A DNA stretch of 31,127 nucleotides from Helicobacter sp. (GTDB lineage Bacteria > Campylobacterota > Campylobacteria > Campylobacterales > Helicobacteraceae): positions 1 through 31,127 of the forward strand of contig JARHZY010000060.1 in the NCBI GenBank assembly GCA_029264655.1, read 5' to 3'. Below are positions 24,038-31,127 of the stretch, piece after piece. How positions within the stretch are numbered: the first letter of the stretch is position 1; the number at the start of each line of letters is the position of its first letter. The translations under genes and the position numbers were made by a program. A model generated the notes under the pieces. That model searched no databases. It was not told the DNA's origin and saw only the letters and a program-made list of their open reading frames with translations.

Positions 24038-24496
24038 ATGTTAGTATGTTGTTATAAAAAATATAATATTGCTTCTATTTTCAGATTTTTTTCCACAAAG
24101 AAAGAAAAAGGTTTTATGAGTCTTTATGCTTTGCTTATTACGCTTGCCATTAGTCTTACTGCTTTGCATACTATACGCACACTTGCAATAAAACAAGATA
24201 TAACATTAACACTTTATTTTCAAAAACAAGCGCATCTTTATGCAACAACATTGCATAGTATTGCTTTAGCATGCTATAAACATTATGGTATGATGGCATG
24301 CATGAAAGATTCTATGCAATTTGATTCTCATTTTTATGGCGAATACATCTTTCATGAAGCTATCATAAATGATAATTGGCATACTCACACATATAAAAAG
24401 GTGTATGTATTGGATATCGCAATCTATGCCCAAACATTGCTTAGCACACATCCTTTGCGGTATGCAAGAAGATATATTTTAAAAGGAAAAGTATGA
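24038..24496 (+). CDS. Second pseudopilin-like protein lacking Glu+5 (GspK-like)
   Basis: A protein of 152 residues. A basic leader ending KKEKG is followed by FMSLYALLITLAISLTAL, consistent with prepilin peptidase cleavage at G25/F26. Position +5 is Tyr30, not Glu. GspK-type minor pseudopilins that cap the fibre also lack Glu at +5, so the protein may be a tip subunit. The start cannot be later without losing the leader. It begins 5 bases after the first pseudopilin and overlaps the ATPase gene by four bases, so the three are translated together. Confidence 0.68.
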   Translation: MLVCCYKKYNIASIFRFFSTKKEKGFMSLYALLITLAISLTALHTIRTLAIKQDITLTLYFQKQAHLYATTLHSIALACYKHYGMMACMKDSMQFDSHFYGEYIFHEAIINDNWHTHTYKKVYVLDIAIYAQTLLSTHPLRYARRYILKGKV

Positions 24497-25551
24497 ATAT
24501 AGCAAATGAAAACAATATGGTTGTTTTGGAAAAGATTCTAACAGATGCAATATCGTATGGGGCAAGTGATATACACATACAAATACCATATTTATTACAG
24601 GACAAATCATCAGCCATTTCTGTTTATTTTCGTATAAGAAAACAAGTGCTACCCTATATATACCAAAATATAGCAGATATTGCAATCAATTTTTATGATA
24701 ATATGATTTTAGCATTACATACTTGTATGTATGATTGCCCTAAACCTATTGCAGGAGAATCTATAGCATTAAATATGCCACTTGATGAACGGAGTATTGG
24801 TGTTATGATTGGAAACATAAAATGCCGTCTTAGTATATTCCGCACTGCACATGCAGCATGCTTTACATTCCGCATATTGCAAAGAAAAGTGCCGACATTA
24901 GAATCTATTAACGCACCACATGCACGTCCTACACTTTGTGAGCAATCAAGCGGGCTTATCCTTGTGTGTGGAACGAGTGGAGCAGGCAAAAGCACAACTA
25001 TAGCGGCTATGATTCATCATATCAACATGCATGCAAAAAAACATATTCTTACTTTAGAAGATCCAATTGAGTATATCCATACAAGCCACAATTCACTTAT
25101 CAATCAGCGTGAGATTGGCAAAGATTCTCATGATTTTGAATCAGCTCTTATTGCAAGTTTGCGTCAAGATCCAGATGTTATTCTTATTGGTGAGATTCTT
25201 AATCCAAAAGTTTTAGAGCTTGCGATAGCACATGCTTTAAGTGGGCATTTAGTTATAACAAGTTTCCATGCACATAATTGTATGGACGCTATATCGCGTA
25301 TCATTGGTATGAGACAGGGTGATAGAAATGTGCATGCAAATCTTGCTGCATGCCTGCAAGGCATTATTACACAAAGGCTTTATGATGATGGCACAAAGCT
25401 TGTTGCGGATTTCGAAATCCTTATTGCAAATGCAGCAATAAGAGCACTTATTAAAGAGGATAAGATTTGGCAATTAGATTCTCAAATTTCTATGGGTAAA
25501 GCATTCGGTATGCAACATTTTAGCAAACATGCCCAACAAAACACCATGTAG
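24493..25551 (+). CDS. PilT-like secretion/retraction ATPase
   Basis: A hexameric AAA-type motor of the GspE/PilT superfamily, 352 residues. The N-terminal domain starts GASDIHI (23-29). Walker A GTSGAGKST is at 160-168, the Asp box LEDPIEY at 188-194, Walker B DPDVILIGE at 226-234 and the His box SGHLVITSFHAH at 250-261. C-terminal AIRALIKED (315-323) and 'ISMGKAFGMQHFSKH' (332-346) match the AIRNLIRE and Q.G...GMQTFD elements specific to PilT. The usual GE-I/M-RD is GEILN here. No pilus assembly ATPase or platform protein is in the window. PilT is not expected in most Helicobacter. Confidence 0.88.
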   Translation: MNIANENNMVVLEKILTDAISYGASDIHIQIPYLLQDKSSAISVYFRIRKQVLPYIYQNIADIAINFYDNMILALHTCMYDCPKPIAGESIALNMPLDERSIGVMIGNIKCRLSIFRTAHAACFTFRILQRKVPTLESINAPHARPTLCEQSSGLILVCGTSGAGKSTTIAAMIHHINMHAKKHILTLEDPIEYIHTSHNSLINQREIGKDSHDFESALIASLRQDPDVILIGEILNPKVLELAIAHALSGHLVITSFHAHNCMDAISRIIGMRQGDRNVHANLAACLQGIITQRLYDDGTKLVADFEILIANAAIRALIKEDKIWQLDSQISMGKAFGMQHFSKHAQQNTM

Positions 25552-25931
25552 TTATGGCATTGTCAAATAGATAAATTTTATTATAGTTGCACTTTGAAAC
25601 ATAATCTATTAGTAGTTAGTATGTTTTTAATATTTTACAATATTATAAATTATCAAGATTTTTTAGTTTTATTTTATTGATAGAGTTTTGCTAGTAAGCC
25701 AATAGTTTTATATTTTTTCTTGAATATTATTTTTCAGTAAAGCCTAGTTATTTTAACATATTAAGTGAGTATTTTAGCCACAATATAGAAAATTGATTTT
25801 AAGTTATTTGCGTAAAATATCATAAGCAATATAAAGTAGGCAACATGAATGCATTAAATTGCTGTTATTATGAAACCCTGCTTGCTATTTTATCTCAATA
25901 TCTCCTGCTTAAAGCGATTTTTAAGAGTTTT
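25552..25931. other. Gene-free stretch after the PilT-like gene
   Basis: About 380 AT-rich bases. A 33-codon frame beginning at 25845 has no good ribosome site and no recognisable content. No hairpin terminator was seen directly after the ATPase gene. Confidence 0.45.
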
Positions 25932-25940
25932 TGTTATAAA
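25932..25940 (+). promoter_or_regulatory. Possible extended -10 of the YhcH-family gene
   Basis: TGTTATAAA fits TG-n-TATAAT with one mismatch and predicts a start near 25947, about 30 bases before the ATG. Confidence 0.4.
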
Positions 25941-25976
25941 ATTTAAATATACAAAGGGAAATTTATAGGACTATAT

Positions 25977-26474
25977 ATGGCAATTATTGCAAAACTTGAT
26001 ACTTGTGGGTGGCTCTTTGGGCAACATGAAGCTTTACAAAACCTCTACATGCTTTTTGAATCTTGCTTGCAAGGTGATTATAAAAAACAGGATTATCAAA
26101 AGGGTAAGCGAGTGGATTTAGATTGTGGGATTTTTGCTATGTTGCAAACCTACAAGCTGAAGCCATATAAAAAGGCATTTTTTGAAACCCATAAACAATA
26201 TGTTGATTTGCAGCTCACTATCTCTGGTAATGAATGTTTTATGATAGGAGATTCTAGAGATTTTATTGTTACTAATCCCTATAATGCAGAAAAAGATTTA
26301 GTTATTTATCAAACACAGAAATTTGCACATAGAATTATTACAAATAGTGCATATCTTTGTGTATTTTTTCCAAATGATGTGCATGCAGGCGGATTACAAC
26401 ATAAAAGTATCGTAGTAAATCGTGTTTATAAGGTTGTAGCAAAGGTGCCAAGAACATTACTGAATATATCATAA
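25977..26474 (+). CDS. YhcH/YjgK/YiaL family cupin-like protein
   Basis: A protein of 165 residues of the DUF386 group (also the beta subunit of evolved beta-galactosidase, EbgC). Family signs are 'FFETHKQYVDLQLTISGNE' near residues 69-87, with the metal-binding His, and 'AYLCVFFPNDVHAGG' near 123-137, with a second His. The fold is a double-stranded beta-helix that binds a metal. Relatives have been linked to sialic acid and other sugar metabolism, and the substrate here is unknown. TAGGA lies 8 bases before the start. It ends 17 bases before the DUF2147 gene. Confidence 0.88.
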   Translation: MAIIAKLDTCGWLFGQHEALQNLYMLFESCLQGDYKKQDYQKGKRVDLDCGIFAMLQTYKLKPYKKAFFETHKQYVDLQLTISGNECFMIGDSRDFIVTNPYNAEKDLVIYQTQKFAHRIITNSAYLCVFFPNDVHAGGLQHKSIVVNRVYKVVAKVPRTLLNIS

Positions 26475-26491
26475 TTAGTTGGGGGAGTGGT

Positions 26492-27010
26492 ATGCGTTTT
26501 ATAAGATATGCAACATGTATAACATGGATTGCTTGCAGCAGTAGTATGCATGCAAGAGATATTGCTGGCATGTATCTTACACATAAGGGCACAGATGGAG
26601 GGCAAAGTATTGTTGAAATTTTTCAATATAATGGTCAATATTATATCTATGGAGTAAAGAATCTTGAGGCAAATCCAATTACTGATTCTTGCAATAAAAA
26701 TCCTGATTTACGCAATAGAAAGAGTGTCGGGACTGTGTTTGGTTATGGATATAAGGAAAATGAAAAAGGGCATTTTGTAGGCGGTGCTATTTATAATTTT
26801 CATAATTGTAAAACATATTATGGTAAAATTGTGCCAAAAGATAATAATAAAATAGATTTTGTAGGTGCACTTGATTCCTATTATATGCTTAGTCGTGCAT
26901 ATGAATGGCAACGATTAACACCGCAGCAAAGCAAACAATACCAAATGTATCGCATACCTTTTCAACAAATTATAACAACCATTGATGATACCATTCGTAG
27001 CAAAAGGTAG
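26492..27010 (+). CDS. DUF2147-family secreted protein
   Basis: A protein of 172 residues with a short signal peptide ending near MHA/RD. The mature part follows DUF2147: 'DIAGMYLTHKGTDGGQSIVE' with the first conserved Gly, 'DLRNRKSVGTVFGYGYKENE' near residues 72-91, 'GGAIYNFHNCKTYYGKI' near 95-111, and a final 'FVGALDSYYMLSRAYEWQRL' near 119-138. Family members are small beta-barrel-like exported proteins of uncertain role. GGGGGAG precedes the start. It is probably co-transcribed with the YhcH-family gene. Confidence 0.8.
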   Translation: MRFIRYATCITWIACSSSMHARDIAGMYLTHKGTDGGQSIVEIFQYNGQYYIYGVKNLEANPITDSCNKNPDLRNRKSVGTVFGYGYKENEKGHFVGGAIYNFHNCKTYYGKIVPKDNNKIDFVGALDSYYMLSRAYEWQRLTPQQSKQYQMYRIPFQQIITTIDDTIRSKR

Positions 27011-27059
27011 CATGTTTTATTGCTTTGGATACTCAATAAAGATAAAAACTAAACTATAA

Positions 27060-27086
27060 GGTAAGGTTGGTTGGGGCTAGCTTACC
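27060..27086. terminator. Hairpin after the DUF2147 gene
   Basis: GGTAAG (27060-27065) and CTTACC (27081-27086) with a 15-base G-rich loop, 50 bases past the stop. The stem is short, so this is a weak call. Confidence 0.3.
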
Positions 27087-27138
27087 ATAGCTAAATACAA
27101 AGAAAAATTTAAGTGATATGGTTATAGTAGAGATTCTA

Positions 27139-27590
27139 ATGCCTATTTTGCAACGAAAGAAGGTTAAAATCATGCAAGATAGAATCTAGTTTAGAAGTAT
27201 ATATAAAGAATATCGTAAGACAATGTTTGATAAAAAAGTCTTATGGGGCTTACCAAAACATAATATTATATTTATACATTCTTAGCTACTTTGTGAATAT
27301 ATTATTCTAAAAGCTTATAACAATATGGTTGCTGCCTATGAATTATCAAAGCATATTTTATACTTATAGAAGATGAGAATGATATAAGCTTTTATGGTTT
27401 TAGGTGGGTAGATTTGGTAAAAAATACTTATTGGTGGAATTTTGTTCTTTTATATAGAACTTCGCATAGTTGATAAAAATTTTTGTGATTTTTTTATACA
27501 TTAAGGCTAGAATCTAATACCCAATCAAATGAATAGCACACTCATGATATTGCACAACAAAACAATGTGTTTATTATAACATACAAATAT
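27139..27590 (+). pseudogene. Possible decayed reading frame upstream of flhG
   Basis: A frame opening at ATG 27139 shows protein-like text broken by stops at 27187 and 27283. Pieces include 'YKEYRKTMFDKKVLWGLPKH' with NIIFIHS after it, then 'ILKAYNNMVAAYELSKHILYL'. In another frame the text goes on as 'IEDENDISFYGFRW' and 'TYWWNFVLLYRTSHS', and later 'HDIAQQNNVFIITYKYGTL'. Mixed composition with aromatic residues is unlike the flat A/T-rich spacer translations elsewhere. I recognise no family. It may be a gene inactivated by several mutations or chance. Confidence 0.35.
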
Positions 27591-27709
27591 GGAACACTAT
27601 AGGGAACACTTGTTGCATGTTTAATAAAAAAGTCTTTTACTATTTAGTGGATTATATGTATTTTTTCAATGTGAAAAATTATCTCTATCGGCAAAATTTG
27701 TTAATTTTT

Positions 27710-27718
27710 TGGTAGAAT
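27710..27718 (+). promoter_or_regulatory. Possible extended -10 of the flhG-fliA-fliM operon
   Basis: TGGTAGAAT fits TG-n-TATAAT with one mismatch and predicts a start near 27725. Confidence 0.4.
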
Positions 27719-27781
27719 CTCATAAAAAACAAAAAGGCGATTTAATAAATTAGGTAATGCTTTATGGGGCAAGGAAGTCAA

Positions 27782-28648
27782 ATGATTGAGAATCAAGCAA
27801 AACAGCTCGAAACCATGATGAAAAATAGAGCAAATACAAAATATATTGCTATTACTTCAGGTAAGGGTGGTGTAGGAAAATCTACACTTAGTGCAAACCT
27901 TGCCTATAAACTTAATAAACTAGGATTTAAAGTCGGTGTATTTGATGCAGATATTGGACTTGCAAATCTTGATTTAATCTTTGGTATTAAGACGGATAAA
28001 AATATTCTCCATGCAATGAAAGGTGAAGTAAGCATTGATGAGGTTGTCTATGAAATTGAACCAAACCTTTATCTAATACCGGGTGATAGCGGGGAAGAAA
28101 TTTTAAAGTATGCAGGCAATAATCTTAATATAGTAGAAAATTTTATTCAAGAAAGCAATATTCTTGATACACTTGATTTTTTATTAATTGATACAGGTGC
28201 TGGCATTGGTCCATTAAACCAAACTACATTACAAGCATGCGAACATATTATTGTTGTTACTATGCCCGATCCATCAGCAATTACAGATGCTTATGCAACA
28301 ATTAAGCTTAGTGCACATACAAAAAAACAAATTTTTATGGTCATCAATATGTGCAAAAGCCAAAAAGAAGCACTTGCAGTTTTTGATAGAATGGAGAATA
28401 TCGCAAAGAAGCATATACCACACCTTACCTTAAAATTTCTAGGTGGGCTTGAGCTTAATGCTGCAGTTAATAAAGCAACGCGTAATCGTGCATTGATTAC
28501 AAAAGTAGAACCTTTTAACAATGTATCAATTGGTATAGGGGATATAGCAGCACTTTTAGCACATGAAATTACAGATATGGAACACAATATGCTTTTAGAA
28601 TCCAAAGGTTTTAAGAGTTTCTTTAAGCGTATGCTTGGTTACTTATAA
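27782..28648 (+). CDS. flhG: Flagellar number regulator FlhG (MinD-like ATPase)
   Basis: A MinD/ParA-type ATPase that limits flagellar number and, in Campylobacter, also cell division. The deviant Walker A GKGGVGKST is at residues 27-35, 'VFDADIGLANLDLIFG' follows near 52-67, and 'LLIDTGAGIGPLNQTTL' is the Walker B region. It ends in an amphipathic 'KSFFKRMLGYL' that fits a membrane-targeting helix. I prefer ATG 27782, with AAGGAAG directly upstream; ATG 27764 would add six residues. In H. pylori the same gene order follows flhF, but no flhF is visible upstream here. Confidence 0.94.
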   Translation: MIENQAKQLETMMKNRANTKYIAITSGKGGVGKSTLSANLAYKLNKLGFKVGVFDADIGLANLDLIFGIKTDKNILHAMKGEVSIDEVVYEIEPNLYLIPGDSGEEILKYAGNNLNIVENFIQESNILDTLDFLLIDTGAGIGPLNQTTLQACEHIIVVTMPDPSAITDAYATIKLSAHTKKQIFMVINMCKSQKEALAVFDRMENIAKKHIPHLTLKFLGGLELNAAVNKATRNRALITKVEPFNNVSIGIGDIAALLAHEITDMEHNMLLESKGFKSFFKRMLGYL

Positions 28649-28679
28649 ACTAAACGACAGATTTTCAAAGGATTGAGAC

Positions 28680-28991
28680 ATGTTGAAACAAGAGAATTAT
28701 TTGAGTTTTGCCATTGTCGTAGGCTTTTTTATTGGATTAATGTTTGGTGTAGCAAAATTTGATGAACCAGAGCTTATGATACTTTGGACTATACTTTCTA
28801 CAATGGGTATTTATCTTATCACAACGGTGTGCATATCGGCGTATTATTTATTTATGGATTCTCATGGGACAAAGCTACATAAAGAACGTTTAGAGGAGAG
28901 TCTTGAACATTATCGCAAAGAATTTGATAAGAAAGAACAAGAAGTGCAAAATATTCGCAACTTTATCAAAGGGTTGCAGGGTTCAGAGTGA
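28680..28991 (+). CDS. Small membrane protein of the flhG-fliA operon
   Basis: A protein of 103 residues with two membrane helices (about residues 8-24 and 31-56). A C-terminal charged helix with coiled-coil character follows (about 65-95, 'LEESLEHYRKEFDKKEQEVQ'). AAAGGAT precedes the start. An uncharacterised small gene sits at the same place, between flhG and fliA, in H. pylori. Its fixed position suggests a flagellar role, but no function can be read from sequence. Its stop codon forms part of a promoter-like element for fliA. Confidence 0.8.
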   Translation: MLKQENYLSFAIVVGFFIGLMFGVAKFDEPELMILWTILSTMGIYLITTVCISAYYLFMDSHGTKLHKERLEESLEHYRKEFDKKEQEVQNIRNFIKGLQGSE

Positions 28992-28997
28992 TATAAT
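28989..28997 (+). promoter_or_regulatory. Extended -10 for fliA overlapping the upstream stop codon
   Basis: TGATATAAT is a perfect TG-n-TATAAT in which the TGA is the stop of the preceding gene. A second TATAAT lies at 29003-29008. Either would start a transcript within 40 bases of the fliA ATG. Confidence 0.5.
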
Positions 28998-29027
28998 TGC
29001 GATATAATAGAGTAAAAAGGATATGGA

Positions 29028-29750
29028 ATGCAACAAGCTTTAAATATAGCCACAAAAGGACAAGATGCGTATAATCAATATCTTAAAAATACGCAAGATG
29101 AGCTTGCTTTGCAATATCTTCCTGCAGTAAAAGCTATGGCATTTCGCTTAAAGGAAAGATTACCAAGCTCTATTGATATGAATGATTTGGTATCTATTGG
29201 GACAGAAGAGCTTATTAAACTTGCACGTAGATATGATTCCAATAAGAATGATTCTTTTTGGGGATACGCTAAAACTCGTGTAAATGGTGCTATGCTTGAT
29301 TATTTAAGAACGCTTGATATAGTTTCTCGCTCATCAAGAAAGCTTATAAAAGCCATTGAATTAGAGGTTTCTAGATATTTCAATGAGTTTGAAGAAGAGC
29401 CTAGCAATGAATATCTTGCAAAAGTATTAAATGAAGATATTGAAAAGATTCACCAAGCACGATTGGCAAGCGATATTTATGCGGTTGTTCCATTAGATGA
29501 GCAGTTTAATGCTCTTGAAGATACCGATATTTTACAATATTGCGAACAAAAAGAATTAATGGAAATTATCCAAAAAGTATTAGCTAAATTAACAGAGCGT
29601 GAGCAATTGATTATCCAGCTTTACTATTTGGAGGAATTAAGTTTAAGTGAGATTAGTGAAATCTTAGATATTACAGAATCTAGAATTTCACAAATCTCAA
29701 AGGAAGTGATTAAAAAAATCCGTAGAGAGATAGGAGAAGCAAATGGCTAA
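29028..29750 (+). CDS. fliA: Flagellar sigma factor sigma-28
   Basis: RNA polymerase sigma factor for late flagellar genes such as flagellin. Region 2 includes 'LPAVKAMAFRLKERLPSSID' near residues 31-50, 'DLVSIGTEELIKLARRYD' and 'FWGYAKTRVNGAMLDYLRTL', the DNA-melting part. Region 4 has 'LTEREQLIIQLYYLEELSLS' followed by EISEILDITESRISQISKEVI, a helix-turn-helix. The length of 240 residues is normal. AAAAGGATATGG precedes the ATG, and two promoter-like elements lie upstream. It overlaps fliM by eight bases, so both are co-translated. Confidence 0.96.
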   Translation: MQQALNIATKGQDAYNQYLKNTQDELALQYLPAVKAMAFRLKERLPSSIDMNDLVSIGTEELIKLARRYDSNKNDSFWGYAKTRVNGAMLDYLRTLDIVSRSSRKLIKAIELEVSRYFNEFEEEPSNEYLAKVLNEDIEKIHQARLASDIYAVVPLDEQFNALEDTDILQYCEQKELMEIIQKVLAKLTEREQLIIQLYYLEELSLSEISEILDITESRISQISKEVIKKIRREIGEANG

Positions 29751-30813
29751 GATTCTAAGTCAAGAAGAAATTGACTCTCTGTTAAATGTAGTTGATGAAG
29801 AAGGTGCTGTTGATGAAGCAGAGCAATCAGAAATAATAACAGAAAAGCAGATTGTTGTTTATGATTTTAGACGACCAAACAGAGTGAGTAGAGAGCAATT
29901 AAGAAGCTTTCGCTCTATCCATGATAAGATGGCACGGAATCTATCTAATCAAATTTCAGCTATAATGCGTTCAATCGTTGAGATTCAATTGCATAGTGTT
30001 GATCAAATGACTTATGGTGAATTTTTGATGAGTTTGCCAACACCTACAAGCTTTAATGTATTTTCAATGAAGCCAATGGATGGTGCAGGCGTTTTAGAAA
30101 TTAACCCTAGTATTGCATTTCCTATGATTGATAGGTTGCTTGGTGGTAGGGGTGATCAGTATGATGATACTAGAGAATTCTCTAACATAGAATTAAACCT
30201 TTTAGATACTATTTTGCGTCAAATTATGCAAAATCTTAAGGAATCTTGGGCTGCAGTAGCAGAGATTTTTCCTAGTATAGATGCTAAGGAATCAAGCCCA
30301 AATGTTGTGCAAATCGTGGCACAAAATGAAGTTGTAGTAATGGTTGTTATGGAGATTGTTATTGGGCATAGTAGTGGTATGATGAATATATGCTATCCTG
30401 TTATATCACTTGAAACAATTCTTAGTCGTTTAGCCAGTCGTGATTTAATGATGAGTGAAACAAGTGGCAAAAAATCAAGAAATAGAGAATTACAAGCATT
30501 AATTGGTGGTGCGGATGTGCATATTGCCGCTATGCTAGGTGGCACTCAACTAAGTTTTAAAGAGATTCTAGAATTAAAGGTTGGCGATGTTATTATGCTT
30601 GATAGGGTAGCTGATGATACAGTGCATGTAAGTGTAGATGGCAGGGATAAATATCGTGCAAAAATAGGTTTGCAGAGATTTAGAAAAACCATACAAATTT
30701 TAGATGAAATTAAAACAGAAAAAGATCAGGTAAAAGAAATGATTGAAATGCTTGAAGCACAGAGAAAAAGTAAAGTAACAGAAATTCAAGATGAAGGATT
30801 TGGCAATGAATGA
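29743..30813 (+). CDS. fliM: Flagellar motor switch protein FliM
   Basis: C-ring protein that binds phospho-CheY and controls rotor direction. The CheY-binding N-terminal motif ILSQEEIDSLLN is at residues 4-15. The middle CheC-like domain includes 'FDxRRPN'-type YDFRRPNRVSREQLRSF near 41-57. The C-terminal FliN-like domain includes 'LELKVGDVIMLDRVADDTVH' near 281-300. At 356 residues it is normal. It overlaps fliA by eight bases and fliY by eight bases, the tight packing seen in H. pylori. Confidence 0.97.
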   Translation: MAKILSQEEIDSLLNVVDEEGAVDEAEQSEIITEKQIVVYDFRRPNRVSREQLRSFRSIHDKMARNLSNQISAIMRSIVEIQLHSVDQMTYGEFLMSLPTPTSFNVFSMKPMDGAGVLEINPSIAFPMIDRLLGGRGDQYDDTREFSNIELNLLDTILRQIMQNLKESWAAVAEIFPSIDAKESSPNVVQIVAQNEVVVMVVMEIVIGHSSGMMNICYPVISLETILSRLASRDLMMSETSGKKSRNRELQALIGGADVHIAAMLGGTQLSFKEILELKVGDVIMLDRVADDTVHVSVDGRDKYRAKIGLQRFRKTIQILDEIKTEKDQVKEMIEMLEAQRKSKVTEIQDEGFGNE

Positions 30814-31127
30814 TTTTATAGAACTCTTTATACAAGAAATGGTAGCAACCATTGATGGTATGATGGGTAGAACTGCTGTTGTTACACACAAAGAAAGTAC
30901 AAATGTATCTGATAATTTGTTATCTACACCATTTGCTAAGGTGGTAGTAAATGTTGGGCTTGGGGCTTCACAAGTAAGTACATTATGTTTTATTATGCCG
31001 GAGAATCTTGCTACCGCATTACCAGATTTAATGATGGGCGGTGAGGGTAATACAGGCAAAGATATGATGGATGATGACGATAAAGACGGCTTAAAAGAAG
31101 TATTCCAATCAATTACAGGTGCATTGG
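30806..31127 (+). CDS. fliY: Flagellar motor switch phosphatase FliY, N-terminal part (partial)
   Basis: Runs off the right edge; 107 codons are present. It starts MNDFIELFIQEMVATIDGMM and continues with a segment 'AKVVVNVGLGASQVSTLCFI' and 'DLMMGGEGNTGKD', the N-terminal part of epsilonproteobacterial FliY. FliY is a C-ring protein with CheC-like and FliN-like domains. The end of the visible text, 'DGLKEVFQSITGAL', is the first CheC-type helix where phosphatase residues would lie, but too little is visible to judge activity. The ATG overlaps the fliM stop region by eight bases, and the gene order supports the call. Confidence 0.88.
   Translation, partial: MNDFIELFIQEMVATIDGMMGRTAVVTHKESTNVSDNLLSTPFAKVVVNVGLGASQVSTLCFIMPENLATALPDLMMGGEGNTGKDMMDDDDKDGLKEVFQSITGAL

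Noticed and set aside
24693..25473. Minus-strand frames opposite the PilT-like gene
   Set aside because: They are antisense to a motif-rich ATPase and show the Cys/His/Ile-rich text typical of antisense translation.
25845..25946. 33-codon frame with a hydrophobic product after the PilT-like gene
   Set aside because: Only a weak AGTAGG upstream, no recognisable motif, and such frames are common by chance in AT-rich spacers.

Overview
The window looks like chromosomal DNA of a low-GC epsilonproteobacterium, most likely a Helicobacter outside the H. pylori group. The evidence is an HP-NAP-type Dps of exactly 144 residues, a Fur and a cytochrome c553 of H. pylori type, the order flhG - small membrane protein - fliA - fliM - fliY, a cbb3 oxidase followed by DUF4006 and FixH-like genes, and a pseudaminic acid pathway gene (pseB). 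H. pylori lacks the PilT-like ATPase and type II/IV pseudopilin genes seen here, which points to a relative such as an enterohepatic Helicobacter. That placement is inference from the sequence alone. I see no tRNA, rRNA, CRISPR array, insertion sequence or prophage.

Layout. 1-146 is the 3' end of pyrE, followed by a gene-free stretch with two hairpins. 721-5849 is a respiratory operon: ccoN, ccoO, ccoQ, ccoP, a DUF4006 gene, a 35-codon membrane ORF, a TPM-like gene and a FixH-like gene. 5898-9738 holds rnpA (away from its usual rpmH/yidC neighbours), dxr, napA, a membrane coiled-coil protein with a C7 tract, and gpsA. 10007-12103 is a chemoreceptor whose promoter region contains an 11-T tract. 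12663-15998 is a minus-strand operon: mqnP/ubiA, two uncharacterised genes, a YhhQ-type queuosine-precursor transporter, and the leucyltransferase bpt.

From 16914 come fur, two bitopic membrane proteins that look like inner-membrane parts of a type II/IV-pilus-like machine, a small unknown, cytochrome c553, a PPOX flavoprotein (minus) and a FliJ-like coiled coil. 21056-23306 (minus) is a Sel1/Hcp-like protein, a secreted unknown and pseB. 23472-25551 encodes two pseudopilins and a PilT-like ATPase. 25977-27010 has a YhcH-family and a DUF2147 gene. After about 750 bases with what looks like a decayed reading frame, 27782-31127 carries flhG, a small membrane protein, fliA, fliM and the start of fliY.

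How they fit together. Cytochrome c553 is the expected electron donor of the cbb3 oxidase, and MqnP makes the menaquinone that feeds the chain. FlhG, FliA, FliM, FliY, the FliJ-like protein, PseB (flagellin glycosylation) and the chemoreceptor all serve motility. The pseudopilins, the PilT-like ATPase and the two bitopic proteins may form a competence or secretion apparatus related to the Campylobacter Cts system. Two DNA-level signals stand out. The first is strong over-representation of the heptamer AGAWTCT (about 55 copies counted by eye). The second is repeated use of extended -10 promoters of the form TGnTATAAT.
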